The notes under the pieces: generated by a model | Seen by the model: the letters and a program-made list of their open reading frames with translations, nothing else | Told to the model about the DNA's origin: nothing | The model's database searches: none | Assembly: GCA_902493375.1 (NCBI GenBank) | Contig: CABUPH010000004.1 | Span: 62,001-126,000 of the forward strand | Length of the DNA stretch: 64,000 nt | From: an uncultured Collinsella sp. | GTDB taxonomy: Bacteria; Actinomycetota; Coriobacteriia; Coriobacteriales; Coriobacteriaceae | Direction of reading: 5' to 3' | Part shown: in pieces, positions 50,045-57,605 of the stretch | Numbering within the stretch: the first letter of the stretch is position 1 | Layout: every line of letters begins with the position of its first letter | Made by a program: the position numbers and the translations under genes

Positions 50045-50238
50045 CGCGCCTCCCAGTAGTTGCACCTGGCGAGCCCCTGCGTGCGGTGCACGAACTCCGG
50101 GCGCCGCCCGCACTCGTACTCGGTGCGCTCCACGCCGTGGACGGTGCGCTGCACCGTCGCGCAGCAGTGCAGACAGTTCTCACAGCGCTCCTCCCGGAGT
50201 CCGTCCGCATAGATGTCCGGCCTCTCGTTCCCCGTCAT
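50041..50238 (-). CDS. Cys-rich hypothetical protein, 65 aa
   Basis: CENCLHCC ... YECGRR ... ARCNYWEAR: a likely zinc-binding protein. Overlaps genes on both sides by a few bases. Confidence 0.5.
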   Translation of the reverse strand: MTGNERPDIYADGLREERCENCLHCCATVQRTVHGVERTEYECGRRPEFVHRTQGLARCNYWEAR

Positions 50239-50459
50239 CTGTATCCCCTCTTCCCGTACCTTCCGTCGTTCACCATGTTCCTTACGTGGCGCCGCATGTC
50301 CCGCGCCGCTTGGTCTCCCTCGGGCGGCAGCTTCCGCCCGCTCGCGCACTCGACGCAGTGGACGCGCCAGCCGCCGCGGTAGCGCTCGAAGTGCCCGAAC
50401 CCGGGAGGCGTCCACCTGCCGCACTCGCGGCAGTAGCCGCCGTACACGTTCCTAGCCAT
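50235..50459 (-). CDS. Zinc-binding hypothetical protein, 74 aa
   Basis: MARNVYGGYCRECGRWTPPG then HCVECASGRKLPP, a two-knuckle zinc ribbon with a basic C-terminus. ATG at 50459 has a GGAG site. Confidence 0.5.
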   Translation of the reverse strand: MARNVYGGYCRECGRWTPPGFGHFERYRGGWRVHCVECASGRKLPPEGDQAARDMRRHVRNMVNDGRYGKRGYR

Positions 50460-50862
50460 TCCCCTGCTCCTTCCTGTAGACATCGCGGGCCATTGATTCC
50501 GCGAGCGCGCGCATGTCGGTCACCTCGGCGCACTCCGCGCCGAAGAACATGCCCAGCTCGCCCCTCTTGTGCCTGTCGCACCGGTAGGCGCGGCAGATCT
50601 CGGGCCTCGCGGCGTAGACCGCGCACTCGCGCCCGCCCGTGAGGTACGGGCACAGCAGGTCGTACTCAGCCCTGGGCTCGGCGGGCTCGATTCCGTTCCG
50701 GCGCACGTACAGCTCGAGGCGCACCCGGTCGAACGGGCTCACGGGCAGGAACCGCGAGCAGCACTCGCCGCAGCCCCTGCAGTCGCCCGTGTAGAGGTCG
50801 GTCACGTCGTCGCTCTGGAGCCCGGCGTGGATGGCCGCGGCGACGGCCCTCTCGTCATTCAT
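50452..50862 (-). CDS. YkgJ-family cysteine cluster protein
   Basis: A 136-aa protein with CRGCGECCSRFLPVSPFD and CPYLTGGRECAVYAARPEICRAYRC, the CxxCxxCC...C pattern of the YkgJ (UPF0153) family, which likely binds a metal or iron-sulfur cluster. Occurrence in a phage early operon is unusual. Confidence 0.75.
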   Translation of the reverse strand: MNDERAVAAAIHAGLQSDDVTDLYTGDCRGCGECCSRFLPVSPFDRVRLELYVRRNGIEPAEPRAEYDLLCPYLTGGRECAVYAARPEICRAYRCDRHKRGELGMFFGAECAEVTDMRALAESMARDVYRKEQGNG

Positions 50863-50899
50863 CGGCCTGCCCCTTCGCCCCTGCCGTGGGCGGCGGCCC

Positions 50900-51310
50900 C
50901 TACTTGGAACATCCGGCCACCTTCTTGTCGTAGATCTTCTTGAGATCCCGCCGCATGAACCGGGTGAACTCCTCCTCGCCGACGTCGTCCGCCAGCGCCA
51001 CATATCGCATCGCATCGTGGCACCATTCGTCGAAGTCGAGCAGCCTTCCGCTGAACGCGCTCTTGACGTCCGTGACCTCGGCGTAGGTGAAGCGGGTCAG
51101 CATCTCCTCGCGCATGACCTTGTCGGCCAGCGCCTCGATGGGCGTCTTGGGCCGGTTGATTATCTGTCGGTAGCCGTTGGCCCTCTTTGTCATGGCGTCG
51201 AGCTGCTTGGCCAGCTTGTTGTTCTCGGCCGCGAGGCGCTCGTTGCGGCGCTGCTCGTAGTCGAGCTCGGCGAGCACGTACTGCTCGCAGTTGGTGATCT
51301 CCATCGTCAT
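50900..51310 (-). CDS. Coiled-coil hypothetical protein, 136 aa
   Basis: N-terminal coiled coil (YEQRRNERLAAENNKLAKQL) then a helical domain with basic end. ATG at 51310 overlaps the upstream stop. No family recognised. Confidence 0.5.
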   Translation of the reverse strand: MTMEITNCEQYVLAELDYEQRRNERLAAENNKLAKQLDAMTKRANGYRQIINRPKTPIEALADKVMREEMLTRFTYAEVTDVKSAFSGRLLDFDEWCHDAMRYVALADDVGEEEFTRFMRRDLKKIYDKKVAGCSK

Positions 51311-51759
51311 TTCACCTCTCGGATGATCTCGTTGCCGTATCGGTCGGTGATGGCCCAGTAGCCGAACATGTAGAGGTCGGGGCTGTGCGGCTGGTACTCC
51401 CTGAGCATCGTGCCCGACCACCATGCCTCCTCGGCCGCCCTGGTGCGCCAGACCCACTCGACCCTGAGGCCGCCGTCGTGGAACTTCCCGTGGCACCCGG
51501 TCGTGCCGGAGCCGCACAGGGCGAACAGCGGGCTGCGCAGCTCCCACACCCCGTTGGGCGTGACGAGCCTGAACGTCTTTCCCCACGAGCGCCTCGCGAC
51601 GTGGTGGCAGTTGCAGGCTCGCCTGCCGCACACCGCGCACCGGGCCTGCGTCGGCTCGTAGGCCGCGCCGTGCGTGTACCTCGCCCCGAGGTGCGGCTTG
51701 CCGTACAGCTCGGCGCGCTCCTTCGGCCATCCCCTCAGCAGGCCCGCGTCGAGGATCAT
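51307..51759 (-). CDS. HNH-like zinc protein of the replication region, 150 aa
   Basis: CAVCGRRACNCHHVARRSWG (CxxC and HH) and ALCGSGTTGCHGKFHDGGL fit the HNH/Zn pattern of phage recombination nucleases (NinG/ HNH 'nuclease of unknown role'). Lies between the replication protein and coiled-coil gene. Confidence 0.65.
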   Translation of the reverse strand: MILDAGLLRGWPKERAELYGKPHLGARYTHGAAYEPTQARCAVCGRRACNCHHVARRSWGKTFRLVTPNGVWELRSPLFALCGSGTTGCHGKFHDGGLRVEWVWRTRAAEEAWWSGTMLREYQPHSPDLYMFGYWAITDRYGNEIIREVK

Positions 51760-52613
51760 GAGAGCCTCCTCTCGCACGCAGCGCGGGCGGCCAGCAGCCT
51801 CTGCGCGTCCTGGTACAGCCCGAACCGGTCCCTGCTCGCGGTCGTGCCCCGCGGGGCCTCGACCTTGGCCGGGTCGATGCCCGGGTGCTCGGACGCCCAC
51901 CTTCGCTCCTGCTCGGCCAGTGCCTCCTCGGGCGTCCTCGTGGGCCTGAACGTCGCGGCCTCGACCTCCGAGGCGGTGGGCTTGCCCCTCGCGCGGTCGT
52001 CGGCGTCGATGCGCTTCTGGCGCCTTGACCAGTCGAGCGCCAGGGCGCCCCAGTTGCTCACCGGCTGGCCGTTGCTCTTGACCCAGCCCTGCGACTCGAA
52101 AAAGGCCCAGAAGGCGTCCGGGTCGCCGCTCAGGCAGTTGGCGCCGAAATACCCGCGGGCCTCCTCCAGCGACGGCGGCTCGAAATCGGGCGGCGCGGTG
52201 GGGGCATCGCCCCCATCACAGGCCAGTTCAGTACAGGACAGGCTAGGGTAGGTTAGGTTAGGGTTTTCACTTTCGGGAACCTGCGTTTCGGGTTTGTCGG
52301 AAACTGGTTTCACGTTTGGAAAACCTAGGTTTTCACTTTCGGGAACCTGCGTTTCGGGTTTGTCGGCAGTCGGTTTCTTGCGTGGTCGGCCGCCCTTCCC
52401 GCCCCTGCCGCGCGCGTCCTTGGAGTTGTCGATGGCGTTCTTCATGGCCTTGAACACGCGGCGCAGGTCCTTCGGGAGGTCGGGTTCGACTCCGTGCAGG
52501 CCGTACATCATGATCGCGTCGGCGAGCACCGCGCGGTCGCGCATGTCCTCGGTGTCGCTCTCGTCGAAGTCGTCGTAGACCTCGGCGAAGCTGTCGAACA
52601 CGGTGAATGCCAT
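51756..52613 (-). CDS. Phage replication protein (DUF6291/DnaD-like organiser)
   Basis: A 285-aa protein. The N-terminal ~65 residues (VLADAIMMYGLHGVEPDLP, FKAMKNAIDNSK) resemble DUF6291 phage replisome organisers. A low-complexity middle contains a duplicated KPETQVPESEN encoded by a 38-bp direct repeat, and the C-terminal third (EARGYFGANCLSGDPDAFW, GWVKSNGQPVSNWGALALDW) is the part found in phage replication proteins. The origin may lie within the gene. Confidence 0.7.
   Translation of the reverse strand: MAFTVFDSFAEVYDDFDESDTEDMRDRAVLADAIMMYGLHGVEPDLPKDLRRVFKAMKNAIDNSKDARGRGGKGGRPRKKPTADKPETQVPESENLGFPNVKPVSDKPETQVPESENPNLTYPSLSCTELACDGGDAPTAPPDFEPPSLEEARGYFGANCLSGDPDAFWAFFESQGWVKSNGQPVSNWGALALDWSRRQKRIDADDRARGKPTASEVEAATFRPTRTPEEALAEQERRWASEHPGIDPAKVEAPRGTTASRDRFGLYQDAQRLLAARAACERRLS
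52230..52366. other. Candidate phage replication origin with direct repeats
   Basis: Two identical 38-bp repeats (52264-52301 and 52329-52366, 65 bp apart) plus a T/G-rich stretch with repeated TAGGT (52243-52262). This is much less GC-rich than its surroundings and lies inside the replication gene, as iterons do in lambda O and related genes. Confidence 0.45.
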
Positions 52614-52723
52614 CAGAACCACCCCCATAGAAGCGAAGAGAAGAACAGGAAACCCGCGGAGAAGGAGGCGGCGAAAAGGGCCGCCTCCCAGTGGTCGCGG
52701 AAGATGTCGGGTAAGCGCCCCAT
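52613..52723 (-). CDS. 36-aa membrane peptide
   Basis: MGRLPDIFRDHWEAALFAA then a hydrophobic helix and a Trp-rich end. ATG overlaps the ssb stop (TGATG); its stop overlaps the ATG of the replication gene. Confidence 0.5.
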   Translation of the reverse strand: MGRLPDIFRDHWEAALFAASFSAGFLFFSSLLWGWF

Positions 52724-53304
52724 CAGAACGGGATGTCCTCGTCGTACACGTCCAGCTGCTGCTGGGCGGGTGCCGGCTGCGGCGCTGCCTGCTGCGGTGC
52801 CGGTTGCGGTACCGCCTGCGGGGCCTGCTGGTAGGCCTGCCGGGCGTTCCACTGCGGCGCAGGCTGCTGGGGCGCTGGCTGCGGTGCATATGCCCGCGGC
52901 GCCTGCTGGGGCGCGTACTGCTGCTGGTATCCCTGCGGCGCGTACTGCTGCGGGGCCTGCTGCCCGTTGGGGTTCTGCCTCATGAGGACGACCTCGTCGG
53001 GGATGATCTCGACCTTCGAGCGCCTGCCGCCCCCGTTCTTGTCCTCCCAGGAGCTGTAGCGCAGCTTCCCCTCGATGGCGACCTTCATGCCCTTGCGCAG
53101 GATGCGCGAGAGCGCCTCGGCGCGGTTGCCGAACATGGTGCAGTCGATGAAGTTGGGGTAGTCCTCCCACTCCCCCGTCTGCTGGTTGCGGCGGCGGTCG
53201 TTGACGGCCACGCCGAAGCCCAGCACCTGCGTGCCGCCCGGCGTGACGCGCAGCTCGGGGTCTCGGGTCAGATTGCCCGACACGACCACTCTGTTGATGC
53301 TCAT
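52723..53304 (-). CDS. ssb: Single-stranded DNA-binding protein
   Basis: A 193-aa SSB: OB-fold residues 1-110 (INRVVVSGNLTRDPELR, NFIDCTMFGNRAEAL), then a long Gln/Pro/Ala/Tyr-rich linker and the conserved acidic tip DVYDEDIPF that recruits other replication proteins. The ATG 53304 precedes MSINRVVVSG. Confidence 0.95.
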   Translation of the reverse strand: MSINRVVVSGNLTRDPELRVTPGGTQVLGFGVAVNDRRRNQQTGEWEDYPNFIDCTMFGNRAEALSRILRKGMKVAIEGKLRYSSWEDKNGGGRRSKVEIIPDEVVLMRQNPNGQQAPQQYAPQGYQQQYAPQQAPRAYAPQPAPQQPAPQWNARQAYQQAPQAVPQPAPQQAAPQPAPAQQQLDVYDEDIPF

Positions 53305-53648
53305 CTGTATGTCTCCTCTCCGCCGCTCGTCCATGTCCTCTGGATGTCGGCGTCCACTGTCTTGATTCGCAGTTTCAGCGCCATGATCGCCTCGGAGGAT
53401 GCCTTGTAGAACGCCTCCGCGCAGTCGCGCAGCTGCTTCTTCTCGGCTATCTCATCGCGCCCCCGGCACAGGTCGCCGATGATGGTCACCGGCGTGCCCT
53501 TGGAGCGCTCCTCGAGGATGGCGATGCGCAGCGCCTTTCGGTAGTCCGCCTCGTTCTCGGCGTACTGCTGGCCCGTCCGCCTGAGCGTGTCCAGCTCCGC
53601 CATGAGGCGCTCGAACAGCTCCTCGCGCTGCGCGTACATGTCCTGCAT
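53301..53648 (-). CDS. Hypothetical phage protein, 115 aa
   Basis: Helical (REELFERLMAELDTLRRTGQQ; LRIKTVDADIQRTW), between the ERF and ssb genes. No family recognised; an accessory of recombination is possible by position. Confidence 0.55.
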   Translation of the reverse strand: MQDMYAQREELFERLMAELDTLRRTGQQYAENEADYRKALRIAILEERSKGTPVTIIGDLCRGRDEIAEKKQLRDCAEAFYKASSEAIMALKLRIKTVDADIQRTWTSGGEETYR

Positions 53649-53651
53649 GGC

Positions 53652-54209
53652 CTACAGGACGCGCCACGCCGGCGTGGCGCAGCAGCCGGGGTGCCTCTTG
53701 AACTCCTCGTACTGCCCTTTCGACTCGAAGGCGTAGGCCGTGCCGCAGGCCTTGCACTTCGCCGTGAAGCCGCCGCTCTCGGGCGGCTCCTTCTCGGGCC
53801 TGTCCGACAGCGCGTCCGGGTCGCTCTGCCCGTCGATGGCGAACAGGCCGCACAGCGCGTACTTGCGCGCGTAGCTCGACGCCATCCCGGTCACCTGCGC
53901 GTCGTCGGAGCCGCTCTTGTGCTCCGCCTCGCGGGCGTAGGCCTTGAACTCCTTCTTGTCGCCGTGCCCGTCCACGAAGAACAGGGTGCACGTGGCCTCG
54001 ACGTAGTAGCGCTCGCCCACCTTGCAGATGTTGTCGTGGAGCGTGAACGCCACGCCGGCCTCCTTGCAGGGCTCCTTGAGCGCGGCGACGATGTCCTCGA
54101 ACGAGCGGTAGCTGAACTTCCCGAACGCGTTGTAGCGCGCCTTGGGGACGGTCACGGAGCGCTGAACCTTGGCTATCGCCTGGGAGAGCGTCATCTCCTC
54201 CTCCGCCAT
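53652..54209 (-). CDS. ERF-family single-strand annealing protein
   Basis: A 185-aa recombinase: KARYNAFGKFSYRSFEDIVAALKEP is the ERF start, TGMASSYARKYALCGLFAIDG the conserved helix. A C-terminal Cys pair (CKACGTAYAF ... HPGCC) forms a zinc ribbon tail. It anneals ssDNA together with SSB in phage recombination. Confidence 0.9.
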   Translation of the reverse strand: MAEEEMTLSQAIAKVQRSVTVPKARYNAFGKFSYRSFEDIVAALKEPCKEAGVAFTLHDNICKVGERYYVEATCTLFFVDGHGDKKEFKAYAREAEHKSGSDDAQVTGMASSYARKYALCGLFAIDGQSDPDALSDRPEKEPPESGGFTAKCKACGTAYAFESKGQYEEFKRHPGCCATPAWRVL

Positions 54210-55103
54210 CTAGCACACCCCCTTGCACCTGATGGTGCCGGTGATTCCGCGCTCGCGCAGCGCTGCGGCGAGCTGCTCCATCTGCGAGCGCGTGGCGGAC
54301 GGTATCTCGACCGTCCACGCGCAGGACAGCTCGGGGCGCGCCGCGACGGCGGGTTCCGCCTGGCGCCTCGGCGCTGGACGCGGCGCGGGCTTGGACTCGA
54401 CCGCCTCGCGCATGGCGGCGATGCTGGCGTCCTCCTCGTCGGCGGCGCGGGCGGCGTTGAGCGCCGAGCCGAGGTCAAGCGTGCGGAACAGCTCGCGCTC
54501 GGCGACCTCGTAGTGGGCCATGGAGCCGCGCTGCGCCTTGAGCGTGTCCCAGTCGCGGGCGACGGCGGAGACCTTCTCCTCGAGCGCCTTCTTCGCCTTG
54601 ACCTCGCCGAAGGACTTGTTGAGCCACTTGTCGTCGTGCAGGCGCTCGTAGGGCACGACCGGCGCGAGGAGCTCCGCGAACTCCCTGTAGTGGGCCTCGA
54701 GTGCGGCCCTCGCGCCCGCCCTGCGCCTCTCCTCCGCCTCGTCGAGCTGCGCCTTGATGCCGTCCGACGCTCCGTCGATGATGGACGTGATCTCCTTGCA
54801 GCGCTTCTCGAAGGCGGCGAGCGGCTTGTTGTACTCGCGCTTCACGGCCTTTCGGCGCTCCTCTATCTCGGACTTGAGCCCGTTGAGGTAGGAGCGGTCG
54901 TTCTTGGCCTCCTTGATCTTGTCGGCCTTGGTGAGGTCGTAGGTCGCGCCCTTGTAGAGATCGACGGTCTTGCGCACGCGCTTCTCGAGGGCGTCGAAGT
55001 TCGCCTCGATTGACGAGGGCGCGTAGGTCACGATGAGCGACGACGCCTCCTGCTCCTCGATGACCTCAGCCACGACCTCCTCGGCCTTACTCTCCCCTGC
55101 CAT
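54210..55103 (-). CDS. DUF1351 family protein
   Basis: A 297-aa helical protein with the DUF1351 pattern (YLNGLKSEIEERRKAVKREYNKPL, FEKRCKEITSIIDGAS). It sits next to ERF in many Gram-positive phages and probably aids recombination or replication. The C-terminal ~60 residues form a small alpha/beta end (ELSCAWTVEIPSATRSQMEQ). ATG 55103 chosen over a longer frame. Confidence 0.82.
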   Translation of the reverse strand: MAGESKAEEVVAEVIEEQEASSLIVTYAPSSIEANFDALEKRVRKTVDLYKGATYDLTKADKIKEAKNDRSYLNGLKSEIEERRKAVKREYNKPLAAFEKRCKEITSIIDGASDGIKAQLDEAEERRRAGARAALEAHYREFAELLAPVVPYERLHDDKWLNKSFGEVKAKKALEEKVSAVARDWDTLKAQRGSMAHYEVAERELFRTLDLGSALNAARAADEEDASIAAMREAVESKPAPRPAPRRQAEPAVAARPELSCAWTVEIPSATRSQMEQLAAALRERGITGTIRCKGVC

Positions 55104-55324
55104 TACCTGATCTCCTCGTTGAGCATGTCGTTGTATTTCCTCTCGGTTATCGCCTCGTCGATGACCGCCGCGTGCCCGACAATCCACTTGGACAGTCTCT
55201 CGCGCGCGTCCATGAACCTGTCGAATGCCTCGTCGGACTTGGTAATGCCATAGATGGTGAACATCGCCTGCTCCTCCGTGGCGAGCTCGGCCAGCTCGGC
55301 GAGCATCCCCTTGTAGTCCGCCAT
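55103..55324 (-). CDS. Hypothetical phage protein, 73 aa
   Basis: Helical acidic protein (MLAELAELATEEQAMFTIYG; FDRFMDARERLSKWIVG). Overlaps neighbours by one to four bases. Confidence 0.5.
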   Translation of the reverse strand: MADYKGMLAELAELATEEQAMFTIYGITKSDEAFDRFMDARERLSKWIVGHAAVIDEAITERKYNDMLNEEIR

Positions 55325-55536
55325 CACTCGGTCACCTCCCCGTCGTGGCTAACGAACAGGATCTGGGGCTGCTTGCTCTGGATGGACAGCCAGACCTCCT
55401 CGCCGCTCTTGCGGATGGCCTCGAACGCCGCGCTGTCCTCGGTGTCGACCTCGAACTGCAGGACGGCGACGCCGCCCTTGACGGTGGCCTGCTTGAACTT
55501 GGCCTCGATCTCCACCGGTATGTTTGTGCTCTCCAT
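55324..55536 (-). CDS. Hypothetical phage protein, 70 aa
   Basis: Beta-rich short protein (GGVAVLQFEVDTEDSAAFEA; PQILFVSHDGEVTE). Often adjacent to DUF1351 in phages by pattern. No function recognised. Confidence 0.5.
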   Translation of the reverse strand: MESTNIPVEIEAKFKQATVKGGVAVLQFEVDTEDSAAFEAIRKSGEEVWLSIQSKQPQILFVSHDGEVTE

Positions 55537-55538
55537 TG

Positions 55539-55907
55539 CTATTCCTCCCTGTCTGCGCCCGCGAGCATCGCCGCGAACGTCTCCAACGTCATGGTCACGA
55601 ACTGCTCGCCGGGGATGGCGGTCCCGCGGCGCTTCCAGACGACCACGCCGTAGTCGGCCCCGCGGTTCCTCCGCTCGGTCTCAGCCTCGCGCAGCCACTT
55701 GGGCAGCTCGTGCTTCCCCGCGTAGTCCTTGCACTCGATTGCGATGCCGCGCCCGGCCACCGACACGCCGCGGATGTCGCCCGTGTCCCTCGAGCCGGTC
55801 TTGACCTGCCTGTCGATGTCGGCCCCGAGCCTCCCGGCGAGGTAGTCGGCGACCAGGCGCTCGAACCTCGTGCCCGCGTCCTTCGCGGTCCTCCTGCTCC
55901 TACTCAT
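55539..55907 (-). CDS. Holliday-junction resolvase-like nuclease
   Basis: A 122-aa PD-(D/E)xK nuclease: RFERLVADYLAGRLG, then DTGDIRGVSV with Asp and IAIECKDYAGK (E-x-K), the catalytic core of archaeal-type/phage resolvases. It probably resolves branched DNA before packaging. Confidence 0.8.
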   Translation of the reverse strand: MSRSRRTAKDAGTRFERLVADYLAGRLGADIDRQVKTGSRDTGDIRGVSVAGRGIAIECKDYAGKHELPKWLREAETERRNRGADYGVVVWKRRGTAIPGEQFVTMTLETFAAMLAGADREE

Positions 55908-56238
55908 CGACGAACCCGTCGCTCTTGGAGCGGTGCTTGTTGAATGCGTGCCTCAGGCGCGGGTAGCGCGCCTCCATGATGCGGGCGAGGCTCGGCGCGA
56001 GACCGTTCTTCACGCCGACTTGCAGCTCGTTGCGCACCATGTGGATGAGGTAGTTGATCGATACGTAGCCCTTGCGGTTGAGGCGGGTGGCCTGCTCGAC
56101 CATGAAGTCCCACGCCCGCGGGTGCTCGCCTATCCATGTGCGCGCCTCGGCCATATCCTGCTCGCCATCCGCGCCGAGGCCGAATATCTCGAGCTGGCTG
56201 CTCATCGGCTTCTGGCGGTATCTCTCGTCGTTACGCAT
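55900..56238 (-). CDS. Hypothetical phage protein, 112 aa
   Basis: MRNDERYRQKPMSSQLEIFG, then HPRAWDFMVEQATRLNRKGYVSINYLIHMVR and a basic C-terminus. Pattern seen in phage early operons next to resolvases; function unknown. Confidence 0.55.
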   Translation of the reverse strand: MRNDERYRQKPMSSQLEIFGLGADGEQDMAEARTWIGEHPRAWDFMVEQATRLNRKGYVSINYLIHMVRNELQVGVKNGLAPSLARIMEARYPRLRHAFNKHRSKSDGFVDE

Positions 56239-56512
56239 TGACGGCCCCCGCAACGCATGCGGCCTTGGCGGCCTGGACCGCGCCGTCCATCGTCGGGAGG
56301 ACGAAGACGGTCAGGATCGCCGCGAACAGGACCGCGGCGGCGATGAAGCCGACCATGGCCCCCGCCCTGAACGCATCGGAGTCGAGCTGCTCGCGAACGG
56401 TCGGTCGGTATGGCTTGGGTGCTATGATGGTCTGTGCCTCATGTCTGGGGCTGTTTCGGCGAGTGCTCACAAGTTGGTAGCTGGGGGCGCTCGCTTCTTT
56501 GTATGTGTGCAT
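56231..56512 (-). CDS. Single-pass membrane protein, 93 aa
   Basis: A cytoplasmic N-terminal half and one transmembrane helix (AGAMVGFIAAAVLFAAILTVFVLP). ATG 56512 has an AGGGAA site. Possible immunity or superinfection-exclusion protein by topology and early position; unproven. Confidence 0.5.
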   Translation of the reverse strand: MHTYKEASAPSYQLVSTRRNSPRHEAQTIIAPKPYRPTVREQLDSDAFRAGAMVGFIAAAVLFAAILTVFVLPTMDGAVQAAKAACVAGAVNA

Positions 56513-56568
56513 CTTGTGTTCCCTTCTGATGTTTCCGCAGGTCAGGGCTAGGGTGCTTTTTAGGGTCT

Positions 56569-56922
56569 TTATTTTTGGGACTTTTTCGCGCGGCTCTTGG
56601 CGCTGTAGCACCTCTGCCGCTCACGGTCGTTCCGCTTGGACCTCGCAGCCTCCTCGCGCATCGCGCTGGCCTGCTCCCTGAGGTCTGCCACGTGGCCCTC
56701 CTTCGTGCACTCCGCGCACCAGCCGTTCGCCTTATTCAGCGGCTTGAATGTCATGCGCCCGCACTTGGGGCACATCCAGCGCTGCCGGAGCGATATGCCG
56801 CACTTCCTCGCCTGGAGCTTCACGGCCTCGGTAGTCCTCCCGAGCGCCTTGGCTATCTCCTTGGCGCCGTCGCCGGCGTGCTCCCTCAGGTACCGGATCT
56901 CACGTGTCGACCATGGCCTCAC
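56569..56922 (-). CDS. HTH and zinc-ribbon regulator-like protein, 117 aa
   Basis: N-terminal GcrA/Myb-like HTH (WSTREIRYLREHAGDGAKEIAKALG), then a zinc ribbon (CPKCGRMTF ... WCAECTKEG) and a basic helix. GTG 56922 overlaps the preceding stop and follows GGAGGGG; a longer ATG start is possible at 56952. Confidence 0.6.
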   Translation of the reverse strand: MRPWSTREIRYLREHAGDGAKEIAKALGRTTEAVKLQARKCGISLRQRWMCPKCGRMTFKPLNKANGWCAECTKEGHVADLREQASAMREEAARSKRNDRERQRCYSAKSRAKKSQK

Positions 56923-57044
56923 TGTCTCTTGCTCCCCTCCTTCCTCTCCCATTCCCGGTACACCGCCCGAAGCGTCGAGCACATGGTGTCGAGCGCTATC
57001 TCGCGCGGGGTCTTGGGCTTCTCCTCGTGTTCTTTGGCGTCCAT
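56919..57044 (-). CDS. Hypothetical protein, 41 aa
   Basis: MDAKEHEEKPKTPREIALD then a basic amphipathic end (REWERKEGSKRQ). Starts one base after the Cro-like gene stop; its own stop overlaps the next GTG. Confidence 0.5.
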   Translation of the reverse strand: MDAKEHEEKPKTPREIALDTMCSTLRAVYREWERKEGSKRQ

Positions 57045-57251
57045 TTAGGACACCGTCCGGTTATCGGTAAGACCGAGTAGGTAGTCAGCCGAACACTTAA
57101 ACAGGCGAGTCATCGCCACCAGTTTCGAGCCGGGGATCTCTCCTCCATTCTCATAACTGGCGACAGTAGCTCGACTCTTGAGGCCGATCTTCTCTGCCAG
57201 GTCCTCTTGACTGAGACCAATGCGGACACGTTCGCTAGCAATGGGATTCAT
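57045..57251 (-). CDS. Cro-like XRE regulator, first gene of the early operon
   Basis: A 68-aa protein, essentially one HTH_3 domain (RVRIGLSQEDLAEKIGLKSRATVASYENGGEIPGS, DYLLGL). It starts at ATG 57251 after a GGAGGT site. Divergent from the plus-strand repressor gene and directly downstream of operators O1 and O2, the expected Cro position. Confidence 0.8.
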   Translation of the reverse strand: MNPIASERVRIGLSQEDLAEKIGLKSRATVASYENGGEIPGSKLVAMTRLFKCSADYLLGLTDNRTVS

Positions 57252-57263
57252 TTGCACCTCCAT

Positions 57264-57357
57264 TTCACTATTTGTGAACTTCACAATACGTGAATATAGA
57301 TTAGTGCCCAGCTGTTTGCAAGCATGATTTCACTATTTGTAAATCTTTTTGTACAAT
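57264..57357. promoter_or_regulatory. Divergent promoters with three repressor operators
   Basis: Operators of the form TTCAC-N5-GTGAA lie at 57264-57278 and 57280-57294; a third with a GTAAA half is at 57329-57343. The minus promoter has -35 TTGCAA (57316-57321), 17 bp, -10 TATATT (57293-57298), overlapped by operator 2. The plus promoter has -35 TTCACT (57329-57334), 17 bp, -10 TACAAT (57352-57357), overlapped by operator 3. This is a lambda-like switch. Confidence 0.8.
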
Positions 57358-57386
57358 ATGCTCACGCTTAGAAACAGGAGGTAACC

Positions 57387-57602
57387 GTGGGCATGAAGTT
57401 TCGCCTCAAAGAAACGAGGCTCAAATACAAGAAGAAGCAGCCAGAGGTTGCCAGCGCACTCGGCATCGGCGTACCCATGTACTCGATGATTGAAAACGGG
57501 CAGCGCGAGATAAATGGAACGAAGCTTGTGAAGCTCGCCAGATTCTATGGGTGCTCTGTCGATGAGTTGCTTGGGACTGGTTCGTGGGACGAGGGGGAAT
57601 GA
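57387..57602 (+). CDS. Short XRE repressor of the lysogeny module, 71 aa
   Basis: An HTH protein (RLKETRLKYKKKQPEVASALGIG, YSMIENGQREINGTKL, CSVDELLG). GTG start after AGGAGG; an ATG two codons later is possible. It lies under the plus promoter controlled by operator 3. It has no LexA/CI-type C-terminal cleavage domain. Confidence 0.75.
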   Translation: MGMKFRLKETRLKYKKKQPEVASALGIGVPMYSMIENGQREINGTKLVKLARFYGCSVDELLGTGSWDEGE

Positions 57603-57605
57603 CCT

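Noticed and set aside
52243..52262. Telomere-like TAGG repeats.
   Set aside because: Only a few degenerate units inside a coding region; better explained as part of a replication-origin candidate or low-complexity coding.
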